Below are positions 48,932 to 57,453 of a stretch of DNA of 64,000 bases, piece after piece. Origin of the DNA: an uncultured Hyphomicrobiales bacterium. GTDB taxonomy: Bacteria > Pseudomonadota > Alphaproteobacteria > Rhizobiales > Devosiaceae. The translations under genes were made by a program, and so were the position numbers. The notes beneath the pieces are model-generated. The model worked only from the letters and a program-made list of their open reading frames with translations. It ran no database searches and was not told the origin of the DNA. Within the stretch, counting starts at the first letter, position 1, and each line of letters begins with the position of its first letter. Location: the NCBI GenBank assembly GCA_903828145.1, contig CAIKKY010000006.1, forward strand, positions 186,001-250,000, given 5' to 3'.

Positions 48932-51874
48932 ATGATCCTCGCAGGGCCAACAGTGCTGAACCGCCGCATCCTTTCTTTCGTGATGGGCCTTTTCATGCTG
49001 GCTGGGGCTGGCAGCATGGCGCAGGCGCTCGAGGTGATTACCGCACCCGAAGACGTTAACGCCGTGAATCTCACTGGCGTGGTGGATGTAGAGGCCGGTG
49101 AAAACGGCCGCGTGCGCCTGTCGACGGCGCCGGGCGAAGACGGCATTATCCGCCGCATCGAAGTGTTGGCGTCTGAAGGCGGCAGCAACCCGAACTGGGC
49201 CGTGTTCGCGCTGCGCAATGATTCCGACGTGCAGTTGCAGCGCCTGCTGGTGGCGCCGTATTTCCGTCTCCCCGGCTCTGGCGTGTTCCGTCCCGATCTC
49301 GGGTCTGAACGGATCGCGGTGCTGACCCCATCGGCGGGCATTCGCCCGATCCGGCAGGTCGATACCGAAGCCGACGTGTTTGAAATCGTGCTCGATCCGG
49401 GCGCGACCGTGACCTTTGTCGCCGAGCTGTCGAGCCCGAACCTGCCCGAACTCTACCTGTGGAAGCCCGACGCCTACCGCGATTACGTGAACTCGTTCAC
49501 CCTCTTCCGCGGCACGGTGCTGGGCGTTTCCGCGCTGGCAGCGGTGTTTCTTACCATCATGTTTGTGGTCAAGGGGCGCGGGATTTTCCCGGCGACGGCC
49601 GCATTCTCGTGGTCGGTGCTCATGTATCTGCTCGTGGATTTCGGCATCCTCGGGCCGCTCGTCGGTATTTCCAATGGCGCCATGCAGCCCTTCCGGGCGG
49701 TCGCGGAGGCGGCCATCGCCACGACTCTGTTCGGATTCTTATTCATCTATCTCAATCTGCACCGCTGGCATTTGCGCTTCATCCGGCTCGCGCTGGCGCT
49801 CGTTGTGGTGTTTCTCGCGCTCTTTGCCTTTGCCATGTTCCAGCCGGCTGTGGCGGCCACCGTGGCGCGGCTCGTGCTGGCCCTCCTTGGGCTCACCGGG
49901 TTCTTCCTGATCCTGCTGCTGGCGCTGCGCGGCTATGATCGCGCCGTGCTGCTGGTGCCGACCTGGATCATCTATATCGCCTGGCTGTTCTTCTCGTGGC
50001 TCGTGGTCACCGGGCAGGTGTCTAACGATGTGGCGCAACCGGCAGTCGCTGGTGGGCTCGTGCTGATTGTCATGCTCCTGGGCTTCACCTCGGTGCAGCA
50101 CGCCTTCTCTGAAGGGCAGGTGTCGATTGGCAGCCTGTCGGAAGTCGAGCGTCGGGCGCTGGCGCTCACCGGATCGGGCGATTTCGTTTATGACTGGAAT
50201 ATCGAACGCGATCGCGTGACCGTCTCCGATGAACTGGGCACCCGGCTCGGCGAACGGCGCGGAGCCCTGCGCGGCTCGATCAAGCGGTGGCTCGATCGGC
50301 TCCATCCTGAGGATCGCGACCGCTTCCGCACCGCCTTTGATACGCTGGTCGAACTGAGGCGCGGCAAAGTATCGACCGACCTTCGGCTTTCAGCCCATGA
50401 TGGCAGCTACCGGACCTTCCGCATGCGGGTGAAGCCCGTACTGGGCGGCGATGGCCAGGTGAACCGCATTGTCGGCACCCTGCAGGATGTGACCGAAGAA
50501 CGCGCGAGCCGCGAACGGCTGTTGCACGATGCCGTGCATGACAGCCTGACCGGCCTGCCCAACCGGCAATTGTTCCTTGATCGACTGGAACAGGCGCTGG
50601 TGCGGGCCCGCCAGCCCGGGGGCACCAAGCCGGCGGTCTTCCTCATTGATATCGACCGCTTCGGTGAACTCGACGAACGCGTTGGCCACGCGGCAGCGGA
50701 TTCGGTGCTGCTCGCCATTTCGCGCCGCATTGCCCGCATCATGCGCCCGCTGGATTCGGTGTCGCGGCTTGGTGGCGACCAGTTCGCCGTCATTCTCGCC
50801 TCGGAACAGGCCGCCGGGAAAATCGCTGAAACGGCGGAGCAGATCCGCAAGGCGCTGAAGTCGCCCTTCAATTTCGGTGAGCGCGACCTGACCCTGACCG
50901 CCTCGATTGGCGTGACCATTTATGACGGCAATCCGGTGTCATCGACCGATGTGCTGCGCGACGCCGAACTGGCGATGTATTACGCCAAGCGCCTCGGCGG
51001 CGACCGGATTGAAGCCTTCCGGGCCTCAGCCCGCTCGATTGCCGCCTATTCGAAGGCCTCGGAGGAAGATCTCGACCGGGGCCTGCGCCATGGCGAGCTG
51101 ACCGTGCTGTTCCAGCCGATCATGGATATTCACTCGGGCCTGATCGCCGGGTGCGAGGCGGTGATGCGCTGGAACCATCCGCAGCGCGGCGAAATCCTGC
51201 CGGAAGAATTTGTACCGCTTGCCGAGCGCAGCGGCCTGATCGACCGGCTCGGCCGTGCCTCGTTTGAACAGGCCGCTGGGCAGGCGCGGGATTGGGCGGC
51301 GCAGCTGGCGCTGCCAGACGATTTCTTTGTGTCGGTCAACCTCTCGCCGTCGCAACTGGGCACCGAGACCCTGCTCAATGACATGCGGGCGCTGGTGACC
51401 GATCACCGCCAGATCGCGCGGCACCTCAAGCTCGAGGTCAACGAGAGCCAGGTCATGTCCAACCCCGAGCATTCGGCCTATGTGCTGAACGCGCTGCGGG
51501 CTCTGGGCCTGCGGCTGGCGCTGGATCAGTTTGGCACGGGCACGTCATCGCTCAGCTATCTGCACCGGTTCCCGTTCGAAACCATCAAAATTCCGGCCAG
51601 CTTTGTTCAACTCACCGATGAGAGCGGCCTGGGCCAGACGCAGGTTCCGATTATCCGCTCGATCATCACCCTGGCGACCGATCTCGATCTCAATGTGATT
51701 GCCGAGGGCGTGGAAACCATCGAGGAAGTCGAGCGGCTGCAGACGCTGAATTGCCAGTATGCGCAGGGGCAGGCTTTTGGTGCGCCCATGTCGGGCAGCG
51801 ACTTGGGCAAGCGGCTGATGTCGCAGTTTGGCGGCGGCCGCGTCGCCTCAGGCGTGTCCGGCGGTCGCGCTTAA
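48932..51874 (+). CDS. Large membrane sensor protein with PAS-like, GGDEF and EAL domains, altered active sites
   Basis: A 980-residue protein. A signal sequence (cut near MAQA, residue 31) leads into a periplasmic beta-rich domain (about 32-180). Seven or eight helices follow (190-390), in a 7TMR-DISM-like arrangement, then a PAS-like domain (410-530), GGDEF (540-700) and EAL (715-970). The GGDEF motif reads GGDQF (614-618). The EAL motif reads EAV (742-744), DDFGTG reads DQFGTG (865-870) and KID reads KIP, while VNLSPSQL, AEGVET and the final QG are kept. It may have weak, one-sided or no c-di-GMP activity and act as a sensor. Its 3' end overlaps the convergent yqgE by 27 bases. Confidence 0.88.
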   Translation: MILAGPTVLNRRILSFVMGLFMLAGAGSMAQALEVITAPEDVNAVNLTGVVDVEAGENGRVRLSTAPGEDGIIRRIEVLASEGGSNPNWAVFALRNDSDVQLQRLLVAPYFRLPGSGVFRPDLGSERIAVLTPSAGIRPIRQVDTEADVFEIVLDPGATVTFVAELSSPNLPELYLWKPDAYRDYVNSFTLFRGTVLGVSALAAVFLTIMFVVKGRGIFPATAAFSWSVLMYLLVDFGILGPLVGISNGAMQPFRAVAEAAIATTLFGFLFIYLNLHRWHLRFIRLALALVVVFLALFAFAMFQPAVAATVARLVLALLGLTGFFLILLLALRGYDRAVLLVPTWIIYIAWLFFSWLVVTGQVSNDVAQPAVAGGLVLIVMLLGFTSVQHAFSEGQVSIGSLSEVERRALALTGSGDFVYDWNIERDRVTVSDELGTRLGERRGALRGSIKRWLDRLHPEDRDRFRTAFDTLVELRRGKVSTDLRLSAHDGSYRTFRMRVKPVLGGDGQVNRIVGTLQDVTEERASRERLLHDAVHDSLTGLPNRQLFLDRLEQALVRARQPGGTKPAVFLIDIDRFGELDERVGHAAADSVLLAISRRIARIMRPLDSVSRLGGDQFAVILASEQAAGKIAETAEQIRKALKSPFNFGERDLTLTASIGVTIYDGNPVSSTDVLRDAELAMYYAKRLGGDRIEAFRASARSIAAYSKASEEDLDRGLRHGELTVLFQPIMDIHSGLIAGCEAVMRWNHPQRGEILPEEFVPLAERSGLIDRLGRASFEQAAGQARDWAAQLALPDDFFVSVNLSPSQLGTETLLNDMRALVTDHRQIARHLKLEVNESQVMSNPEHSAYVLNALRALGLRLALDQFGTGTSSLSYLHRFPFETIKIPASFVQLTDESGLGQTQVPIIRSIITLATDLDLNVIAEGVETIEEVERLQTLNCQYAQGQAFGAPMSGSDLGKRLMSQFGGGRVASGVSGGRA

Positions 51875-52426
51875 GCTCGCCTGCGAGATGCCGAGTTGCG
51901 CCAGAGCCGCATCATAGCGCGTCTCGATGGGCAGGCCGAACAGCAGCTCGCGCGAAAATGGCACGGTGAGCCAGCCATTGGCCGCGATTTCGGCCTCAAG
52001 CTGCCCCGGACTCCAGCCGCAATAGCCGAGCGCAAACAGCGCCTCGCTGGGCGCCTGGTCAAACGCAATGGATTTAAGAATATCGAGCGTGGCGGTAAGG
52101 CACACATCGTCGTGCACCACATAGGAATTGCCCGCCTTATAGTAATCAGCCGAATGCAGCACAAAGCCCCGGCTGGTCTGCACAGGACCGCCCCGCAGCA
52201 CCTGCCGGTTGCGGATGCCCTCGGGCAGGTGGATGATCTGGTCTTTGTCGCCGAGCTTCAGGTCTTCGAGGATGTCGCCGAAGCTCAGGTCTTCGAGGCC
52301 ATTATTGATGACGAGGCCCATGGCTCCCTCATCGCCATGGCCGACCATGTAGATGACGCTCTGCTTGAAACGGGGGTCGCCCATATCGGGCATGGCCACC
52401 AGAAACTGCCCGCGCAATGAGTCCAT
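51848..52426 (-). CDS. YqgE/AlgH family protein (DUF179)
   Basis: A 192-residue cytoplasmic protein of unknown function. It shows the family hallmarks LRGQFLVAMPDMGDPRFKQSVIYMVGHGDEGAMGLVINN at the N-terminus (positions 3-41), LRGGPVQTSRGFVLHS and the C-terminal GYCGWSPGQLEAEIA. The ATG at 52426 gives the standard start; the open frame further upstream is not conserved. Next to it, divergently, lies a DsbD-alpha-like gene, a common neighbour in alphaproteobacteria. Confidence 0.93.
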   Translation of the reverse strand: MDSLRGQFLVAMPDMGDPRFKQSVIYMVGHGDEGAMGLVINNGLEDLSFGDILEDLKLGDKDQIIHLPEGIRNRQVLRGGPVQTSRGFVLHSADYYKAGNSYVVHDDVCLTATLDILKSIAFDQAPSEALFALGYCGWSPGQLEAEIAANGWLTVPFSRELLFGLPIETRYDAALAQLGISQASLSATAGHA

Positions 52427-52551
52427 TCTGCCGTCTCCCGTGGTCTCTGCCACAGTCTGAAAGTAGGATGCTTGCGCCCAAATCGCCAGTGCCCGATCAC
52501 GAAGACCTGAAAACGCTCGCCAGCGCCCGAGCGGGAGGCTAGGAAACGGGC

Positions 52552-53358
52552 ATGCGTTTGTGGATGATCCTTGTCGCAATCCTGGCGAGCCCGGCCGTGT
52601 CGGCCGCTGAAACAACGTGGCAGACCCTGAGCCCGGCCCTCAAGGCGCGAATCATTTCCGCCGATAGCCTGGGGCCCGATGGTCGCCTGCTCATCGGGCT
52701 CGATCTGGCGCTGGCGCCGGGGGCCCGCACCTACTGGCGGATTGCCGGTGCGGCGGGGCTGGCGACGCACCTTGATTTTAGCGGCTCTGACGGGATCGGG
52801 GCGACCGAGATCGTCTGGCCGCAGCCGCAGGTGCTGATCGAAGAAGGGCTGCTTGAATATGTCTACACAAGCGCCACGCTGCTCCCGATCTGGGTTGAGC
52901 TGCCCCACGGGCGCGCGACCCTCTCCATCGCCTACACGGGGGGCGTGTGTACCGATATCTGCATGCCGCTCAGCGGCGCGTTCACCCTCGCCGTAGGGGA
53001 TGCGGTACCGGATCGTGCCTCGGCTGTGCATCTGGCGCAGGCGCTCGCTACGACGCCCATCGCCTGGGATCAGGCCACGCCCCCGCTGCGCCTTGAGGGC
53101 TGCGAGACCCCGCCCGGCACGGTGACCCTCAGCGTGCTCGACCCCACCCTTGATGCCACCAGCGTGATCCTGACGGGCGATCGTGCCGATGTGCTCTATC
53201 TGCCCGAAAGCGCCGCAGCGGACACGGCCCCGAGCGATAGGCTGGTCTTTGAGCGCATCCCCCAATCAAGCCCGGTCGAGCGAAACCTCACGGCCAGTTT
53301 TTCGACACCCGCCGGCCCCTATGCGTTGCGGTTGCGTTGCGCCTCGACGGCGAAGTGA
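52552..53358 (+). CDS. Periplasmic DsbD-alpha-like domain protein without membrane part
   Basis: A 268-residue exported protein: signal peptide MRLWMILVAILASPAVSAAE, then a domain resembling the N-terminal immunoglobulin-like part of DsbD/ScsB (ARTYWRIAGAAGLATHLDF; ELPHGRATLSIAYTGGVCTDICMPLSG near residues 115-145). The CTDIC pair lies where DsbD-alpha carries its redox Cys. Two more Cys occur near residues 184 and 263. No transmembrane or thioredoxin domain follows, so it is an orphan periplasmic module. It is probably linked to the peroxiredoxin gene 68 bases downstream. Confidence 0.8.
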   Translation: MRLWMILVAILASPAVSAAETTWQTLSPALKARIISADSLGPDGRLLIGLDLALAPGARTYWRIAGAAGLATHLDFSGSDGIGATEIVWPQPQVLIEEGLLEYVYTSATLLPIWVELPHGRATLSIAYTGGVCTDICMPLSGAFTLAVGDAVPDRASAVHLAQALATTPIAWDQATPPLRLEGCETPPGTVTLSVLDPTLDATSVILTGDRADVLYLPESAAADTAPSDRLVFERIPQSSPVERNLTASFSTPAGPYALRLRCASTAK

Positions 53359-53426
53359 GACTGATCTAGACTTGTCTCTTCACTCCCCGTGCGGGGTAAT
53401 TTTGCCAAAACTGGATTGAAGTGCCG

Positions 53427-53924
53427 ATGATTCACGAAGGAGACTTGATCCCCAGCGTGCCGACCAAGTTGATCGACGCTCATGGGGTGACCGATACAGC
53501 CACCGACACGGTGTTGGGCAAGGGGCTTGTGGTGCTGTTCGGGGTGCCGGGGGCGTTTACGCCCACCTGCGACACCGCGCATCTGCCCGGCTTTGTTGCC
53601 AATGCGCCCAAGTTTGCCGCCCATGGCGTGGACCGGGTTGTCTGCGCTACGGTGAACGATCATTTTGTGACGAAGAGCTGGGCCGAACGGTCTGAGGCTC
53701 TGGGCAAAGTGGATTTTCTGGCCGATGGGCACGGCGCGCTGCGCGATGGCTTGGGGCTTGGCAAGGACTTCGGCGATCTCGGCAACCGGTTTCAGCGCTT
53801 TGCCATGATCATCCGGGACGGTAAGGTGCTCAAACTCTTCGTGCAGGATGTTTCTGGCGTAACAGTAAGTGGCGCCCCTGCAGTTCTGATGGCGCTGGAG
53901 GCGCTTAAGGCCGATGTTGCGTGA
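53427..53924 (+). CDS. Peroxiredoxin, Prx5 type
   Basis: Reduces peroxides using a reactive Cys. About 165 residues: GKGLVVLFGVPGAFTPTCDTAHLPGF with the peroxidatic Cys48, then VVCATVNDHFVTKSWAERSEAL and LFVQDVSGVTVSGAPAVL near the end. The length and PGAFTPTC motif fit the Prx5/AhpE-like group. No signal peptide is present, so it is cytoplasmic. Start ATG 53427, with GTG 53421 as alternative. The lipoprotein gene starts seven bases after its stop. Confidence 0.92.
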   Translation: MIHEGDLIPSVPTKLIDAHGVTDTATDTVLGKGLVVLFGVPGAFTPTCDTAHLPGFVANAPKFAAHGVDRVVCATVNDHFVTKSWAERSEALGKVDFLADGHGALRDGLGLGKDFGDLGNRFQRFAMIIRDGKVLKLFVQDVSGVTVSGAPAVLMALEALKADVA

Positions 53925-53931
53925 TGTGAGT

Positions 53932-54516
53932 ATGATCGCGAGCGTGAGCAGGCGGGCAGGGGCACTGGGCGGGGCAACGGCCCTGGCGCTGGTGCTGGGC
54001 GCCTGCTCTATGGGCAACTTCTTCTCCCCGACGCCCACCAGCACCAGCACGACGCTGGCGAATAGCAGTGCTACCCCGGCAGAAATCTCGACCGCCAGCG
54101 CCTCGGCTCTGCCGGCCATTGCCAGGGAATGCCCGCCGATCAAGGTGCGGCCGGGCAGCGAGGCGTTGTTCTATTATGGCCGCGGCAAGGTGGGGAACCC
54201 GTCAGATCTCAACTACCAGGCCGTGATCGACAAGCAGTCGCGCAATTGCGTGGCCTCGAACGGCATGATCACCGTGCGCATGGGCGTGGTGGGGCGGGTG
54301 CTGCTGGGCCCCTCGGGCAACCAGACCTCGGTCGATGTGCCCGTCCGCTTCTCGGTAGAGCGCAATGCTGTCGCGGTCTTTTCCGAAAAATACGAAATTC
54401 CGGTGGCCATCGACACGGCCGCCCAATCGGGCGAGTTCGTGAAAGTGGTCGAAAATGTCGCCATTCCCTATACGGGCGGCGAAGACATCGTGATCTGGGT
54501 CGGCTTCGATTCCTGA
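53932..54516 (+). CDS. Putative lipoprotein of unknown function
   Basis: About 194 residues with a signal sequence and lipobox (LVLGACSMG, Cys near residue 25), a Ser/Thr/Ala-rich linker (residues 30-60) and a beta-rich domain. The domain shows CPPIKVRPGSEALFYYG, NYQAVIDKQSRNCVASNGMITVRMGVVGR and YTGGEDIVIWVGFD. The two Cys in the domain may pair. I do not recognise a named family. It is probably anchored in the outer membrane. A terminator follows at 54556-54587. Confidence 0.75.
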   Translation: MIASVSRRAGALGGATALALVLGACSMGNFFSPTPTSTSTTLANSSATPAEISTASASALPAIARECPPIKVRPGSEALFYYGRGKVGNPSDLNYQAVIDKQSRNCVASNGMITVRMGVVGRVLLGPSGNQTSVDVPVRFSVERNAVAVFSEKYEIPVAIDTAAQSGEFVKVVENVAIPYTGGEDIVIWVGFDS

Positions 54517-54555
54517 TCGTTCTGCCGCGCCCTGAACGGGAGCGCGGGGAGAAAC

Positions 54556-54587
54556 AAAAAAGGCGGGCCTTGGGGCCCGCCTTTTTT
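54556..54587. terminator. Bidirectional rho-independent terminator between the lipoprotein gene and atpF
   Basis: An 8-bp GC stem (54562-54569 with 54574-54581), extended by six A-T pairs, with loop TTGG, A run on the left and T run on the right. It ends both the rightward lipoprotein transcript and the leftward F0 operon. Confidence 0.93.
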
Positions 54588-54607
54588 AATGCGTGGTCGT
54601 GAGGGGC

Positions 54608-55111
54608 TCAGTTGAGCCGCGCCGCCACATCCTTGATCGCCTGATCGACCATGGCATCGCCCTTGGTGGTCGCCTGCGCGGCAAGCAGCACACGGGCGGC
54701 CTCGACGGCGAGATCAGCCGACTGGGCCCGAACATCGGCCAGGGCCTGCGATTCGGCCTGGGCGATCTTCTCGGCCACGGCCTTTTCGCGACGCACGATC
54801 ATGGCGTCGAGCTGCACCTTGGCTTCCGAGGTGAGGCGGAAGGCCTCATCACGGGCTGCCGTCACGATGCTCTGGGCTTCCTGCTCGGCCTCTTCGCGCC
54901 GACGCGCGTAATCCTCAAGCAGGGCCTTGGCCTCGACGCGGAGCGCCTCGGCTTCCTTCAGGTCTTTCTCAATCTGCGCAATGCGCCCATCGAGCATGGT
55001 GGTGATGGTCTTGGGCACGCCCATATAAATCGCAATGCCGATGAAGATCAGCAGCGAGATGAAGGCCCAGAGCGTTGCGCCTGTGGTGGCGTCGAAACCG
55101 AAACTCCACAT
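54608..55111 (-). CDS. atpF: ATP synthase F0 subunit b
   Basis: Peripheral stalk subunit. The 167-residue protein has one N-terminal membrane helix (LWAFISLLIFIGIAIYMGV) followed by a long charged helix (KTITTMLDGRIAQIEKDLKEAEALRVEAKALLEDY and onward) typical of the b dimer coiled coil. It is the last F0 gene, four bases behind atpF'. The F1 genes are not in the window, as usual in alphaproteobacteria where they lie at a separate locus. Confidence 0.94.
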   Translation of the reverse strand: MWSFGFDATTGATLWAFISLLIFIGIAIYMGVPKTITTMLDGRIAQIEKDLKEAEALRVEAKALLEDYARRREEAEQEAQSIVTAARDEAFRLTSEAKVQLDAMIVRREKAVAEKIAQAESQALADVRAQSADLAVEAARVLLAAQATTKGDAMVDQAIKDVAARLN

Positions 55112-55115
55112 GGGC

Positions 55116-55718
55116 TTACTCCTTGGTTACGGCCGCGACGGCCTTTTTCGCGTCTTCGACGCTGGCCGAGCCAGAAATGCGCGACACCAGCATCACAGCG
55201 GTCTCGGCGGCAATGGCGCCAACATTGGCCAAAGCTTTGTCTTTCTCGGTCCGGATGCGAGCCTCGGCTTCGCTCATGCGCTTGGCGAGCTGGCCTTCAA
55301 CATCGGCGCGCCGATTGTCGATATCGGCTTTGATGCCGCTGCGCGTCTCTTCGGCAATGGCATGCGCATTGCGGCGGGCCTCGGCGAGAGCGGCCTCATA
55401 GGCCGCAGCGGCCTTCTCGGTCTCCTGGCGAAGCCGTTCGGCCTCACGCAGGTCGCCGTCAATACGGGTGCGGCGCGTATCGATGATCGAGCCGATGCGC
55501 GGCAGGGCCACGCGGCTCATCAACAGATAGAGCGCGCCAAACGTGATGGCCAGCCACAGAAGCTGCCCGCCAAAGCTCGACGGATCGAACGGCGGGAACA
55601 CTTCATGTTCGGCTGCGGCGTGGATTTCAGTGCCGGTCTCGGTGACCGCCGCGGCATCGGTTGCCGGTGCGGTATCGGCCTCTGCCACCAGAATGATGTT
55701 GTCGGTCACTGCCGCCAT
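55116..55718 (-). CDS. atpG: ATP synthase F0 subunit b'
   Basis: Second, diverged b-type stalk subunit found in alphaproteobacteria, cyanobacteria and plastids. The 200-residue protein has an Ala/Thr/Glu-rich N-terminal extension of about 50 residues, one membrane helix (LLWLAITFGALYLLMSRVAL) and a long charged helix. The b/b' pair, rather than a b homodimer, is a lineage marker. It lies between atpE and atpF in the F0 operon. Confidence 0.93.
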   Translation of the reverse strand: MAAVTDNIILVAEADTAPATDAAAVTETGTEIHAAAEHEVFPPFDPSSFGGQLLWLAITFGALYLLMSRVALPRIGSIIDTRRTRIDGDLREAERLRQETEKAAAAYEAALAEARRNAHAIAEETRSGIKADIDNRRADVEGQLAKRMSEAEARIRTEKDKALANVGAIAAETAVMLVSRISGSASVEDAKKAVAAVTKE

Positions 55719-55800
55719 CTCGAAACCCCTTTAGGTAACCAAGGCTCCGGGCCTGTTAGCCCGAAGCCTGATGGTAAAGCGTCCTCAGACGTTTGCGGGA

Positions 55801-56028
55801 TCAGACCGCGAACAGCAGCAGGAGCGCGATGAGGAACGAGAAAATGCCGAGAGCTTCGGTCACGGCGAACCCGAAAATCAGGTTACCGAACTGGCCCTGG
55901 GCGGCAGACGGATTGCGCAGGGCACCCGACAGGAAGCTGCCGAAGATGTTGCCCACGCCGATGGCGGCACCGGCCATACCAATGGCTGCAATACCGGCAC
56001 CAATGAACTTTGCGGCTTCAGCGTCCAT
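55801..56028 (-). CDS. atpE: ATP synthase F0 subunit c
   Basis: Proton-carrying ring subunit. The 75-residue hairpin of two helices has the N-terminal [12 protein letters not shown], the glycine-rich first helix ([19 protein letters not shown]), the polar loop RNPSAA and the proton-binding Glu in [10 protein letters not shown]. The ATG at 56028 gives the standard length; the open frame upstream is not part of the protein. Confidence 0.96.
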   Translation of the reverse strand: MDAEAAKFIGAGIAAIGMAGAAIGVGNIFGSFLSGALRNPSAAQGQFGNLIFGFAVTEALGIFSFLIALLLLFAV

Positions 56029-56090
56029 GACTTTTCTCCTTTGAGAACTGCTGTTGTGGCGGCTCCATGGACCCGCCGATGGGTGGAAAC

Positions 56091-56846
56091 TCAATGCGAC
56101 GGATGGATCGCATCATTGATGTACATCGAGGTCAGCACCGCAAACACATAGGCTTGCAGAGCGGCCACGAGGAATTCGAGTGCCGTGATCGCCACCGTCA
56201 TGACAAGCGGCAACAAGGCGCCGAGCCAGCCGAGGAAACCGAGGCCGCCAAGGGTCACGATGAACCCGGCAAACACCTTGAGGGTGATGTGACCGGCAAG
56301 AATATTGGCAAACAGACGAACCGAGAGCGAAATGGGGCGCGAGAGGAAGGAAACAACCTCGATCGGCACCACGATCGGCAGCACATAGCCCGGCACGCCC
56401 GAGGGCACGAAGAGCTTGAGGAACTTGGGGCCGTTCTTCATGAAGCCGTAAACAATCACCACGCCGAACACCAGCATGGCGAGCGCGAAGGTGATGATGA
56501 TGTGGCTGGTCACCGTGAAGAACAGCGGGATCATGCCGAACATGTTGGCAACAAGCACAAACATGAACAGCGAGAACACGAAGGGGAAGAATTTCATGCC
56601 GGCCGTACCGGCCGAATCCGAAACCATCTTGGCCACGAATTCATATAGCATCTCGGAAATCAGCTGCACGCGATTGGGCACAATGCTGCGCTTCTGGGTC
56701 GAGAGAAGCAGATACACGGCAATCACCGCCACCGTCAGCACCATGAACAGGGCCGAATTGGTCAACGCCAGGCCCCCATCGCCAAACTGGACGATGTTGG
56801 TGATCTGGAACTGGTGGATCGGGTCGACTTTGTTCGGATCAGCCAA
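56091..56846 (-). CDS. atpB: ATP synthase F0 subunit a
   Basis: Forms the proton half-channels next to the c ring. The 251-residue membrane protein begins with the HQFQI segment and has five or six helices. The essential Arg lies in [13 protein letters not shown] near residue 178, and the last helices carry [23 protein letters not shown]. It is second in the operon, 26 bases behind atpI. Confidence 0.95.
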   Translation of the reverse strand: MADPNKVDPIHQFQITNIVQFGDGGLALTNSALFMVLTVAVIAVYLLLSTQKRSIVPNRVQLISEMLYEFVAKMVSDSAGTAGMKFFPFVFSLFMFVLVANMFGMIPLFFTVTSHIIITFALAMLVFGVVIVYGFMKNGPKFLKLFVPSGVPGYVLPIVVPIEVVSFLSRPISLSVRLFANILAGHITLKVFAGFIVTLGGLGFLGWLGALLPLVMTVAITALEFLVAALQAYVFAVLTSMYINDAIHPSH

Positions 56847-56872
56847 CTCTATTGTCCCCTGGGCCCACGGCC

Positions 56873-57259
56873 CTAATCAGCGTCTTCGTCGTCCGGGCCA
56901 CGCGCTGTGGCCGGGGGCGGTTCCGCCCGGTTCATTTGCGCGGCTGAACGCACAACATTCAGCACGCCAGCAGCAAAGCCGACCATCAGCATCACCAGCA
57001 TCAGCCAGGGCCGGGTGCCCAACACAAGGTCGAGCCCATATCCGATTCCCCACCCGACTAAAATCGCCGCGATAAACTCTGACCCTAACCGCACGCCGCG
57101 GCTGATGGCCGATAAGTTCTGAGTCGCGGCGGGCGACGCATGATCGTCCGTAGCTTTCCTCTCGCCCTGCGCCCGCGCAATGCGCGATGCAAGATCCGAG
57201 GTCAGGGGACTGGCCTCCGGCTTGACCCGGGAACGCTTGGGAACCTGAGGTTCTGTCAT
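56873..57259 (-). CDS. atpI: AtpI-like ATP synthase accessory membrane protein
   Basis: A 128-residue protein with a hydrophilic N-terminus (about 60 residues) and two helices ([20 protein letters not shown] and [20 protein letters not shown]) of the AtpZ/AtpI type. These are thought to help c-ring assembly or magnesium supply. The C-terminus is acidic. The ATG at 57259 is the likely start. It is the first gene of the operon, behind the promoter at 57321-57349. Confidence 0.88.
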   Translation of the reverse strand: MTEPQVPKRSRVKPEASPLTSDLASRIARAQGERKATDDHASPAATQNLSAISRGVRLGSEFIAAILVGWGIGYGLDLVLGTRPWLMLVMLMVGFAAGVLNVVRSAAQMNRAEPPPATARGPDDEDAD

Positions 57260-57320
57260 CCGCTTTCGCGCCACGCGCCTCCAGGCTGAAAAAAGACTTA
57301 AGCCCCCTGAAGTCGCGGGC

Positions 57321-57349
57321 AACATAGTGGCCGCCCCCACCAGTGTCAA
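57321..57349 (-). promoter_or_regulatory. Predicted promoter of the atpIBEF'F operon
   Basis: On the minus strand, TTGACA (57349-57344), 17 bases, then TATGTT (57326-57321). This is a strong vegetative-type promoter, which would start transcription about 55 bases before atpI. It lies in the 194-base gap between atpI and the smc stop, so the F0 operon is not simply read through from smc. Confidence 0.7.
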
Positions 57350-57453
57350 GGCGGCTTGTCGACTGCTAAGGTATTGAAAATATTGATTATTCTTTTGCAG
57401 TTGCGGGCTGTGGCAATCCGCCCGCACCCGCAGGGTCCGCTCAGGTGGGCGGA

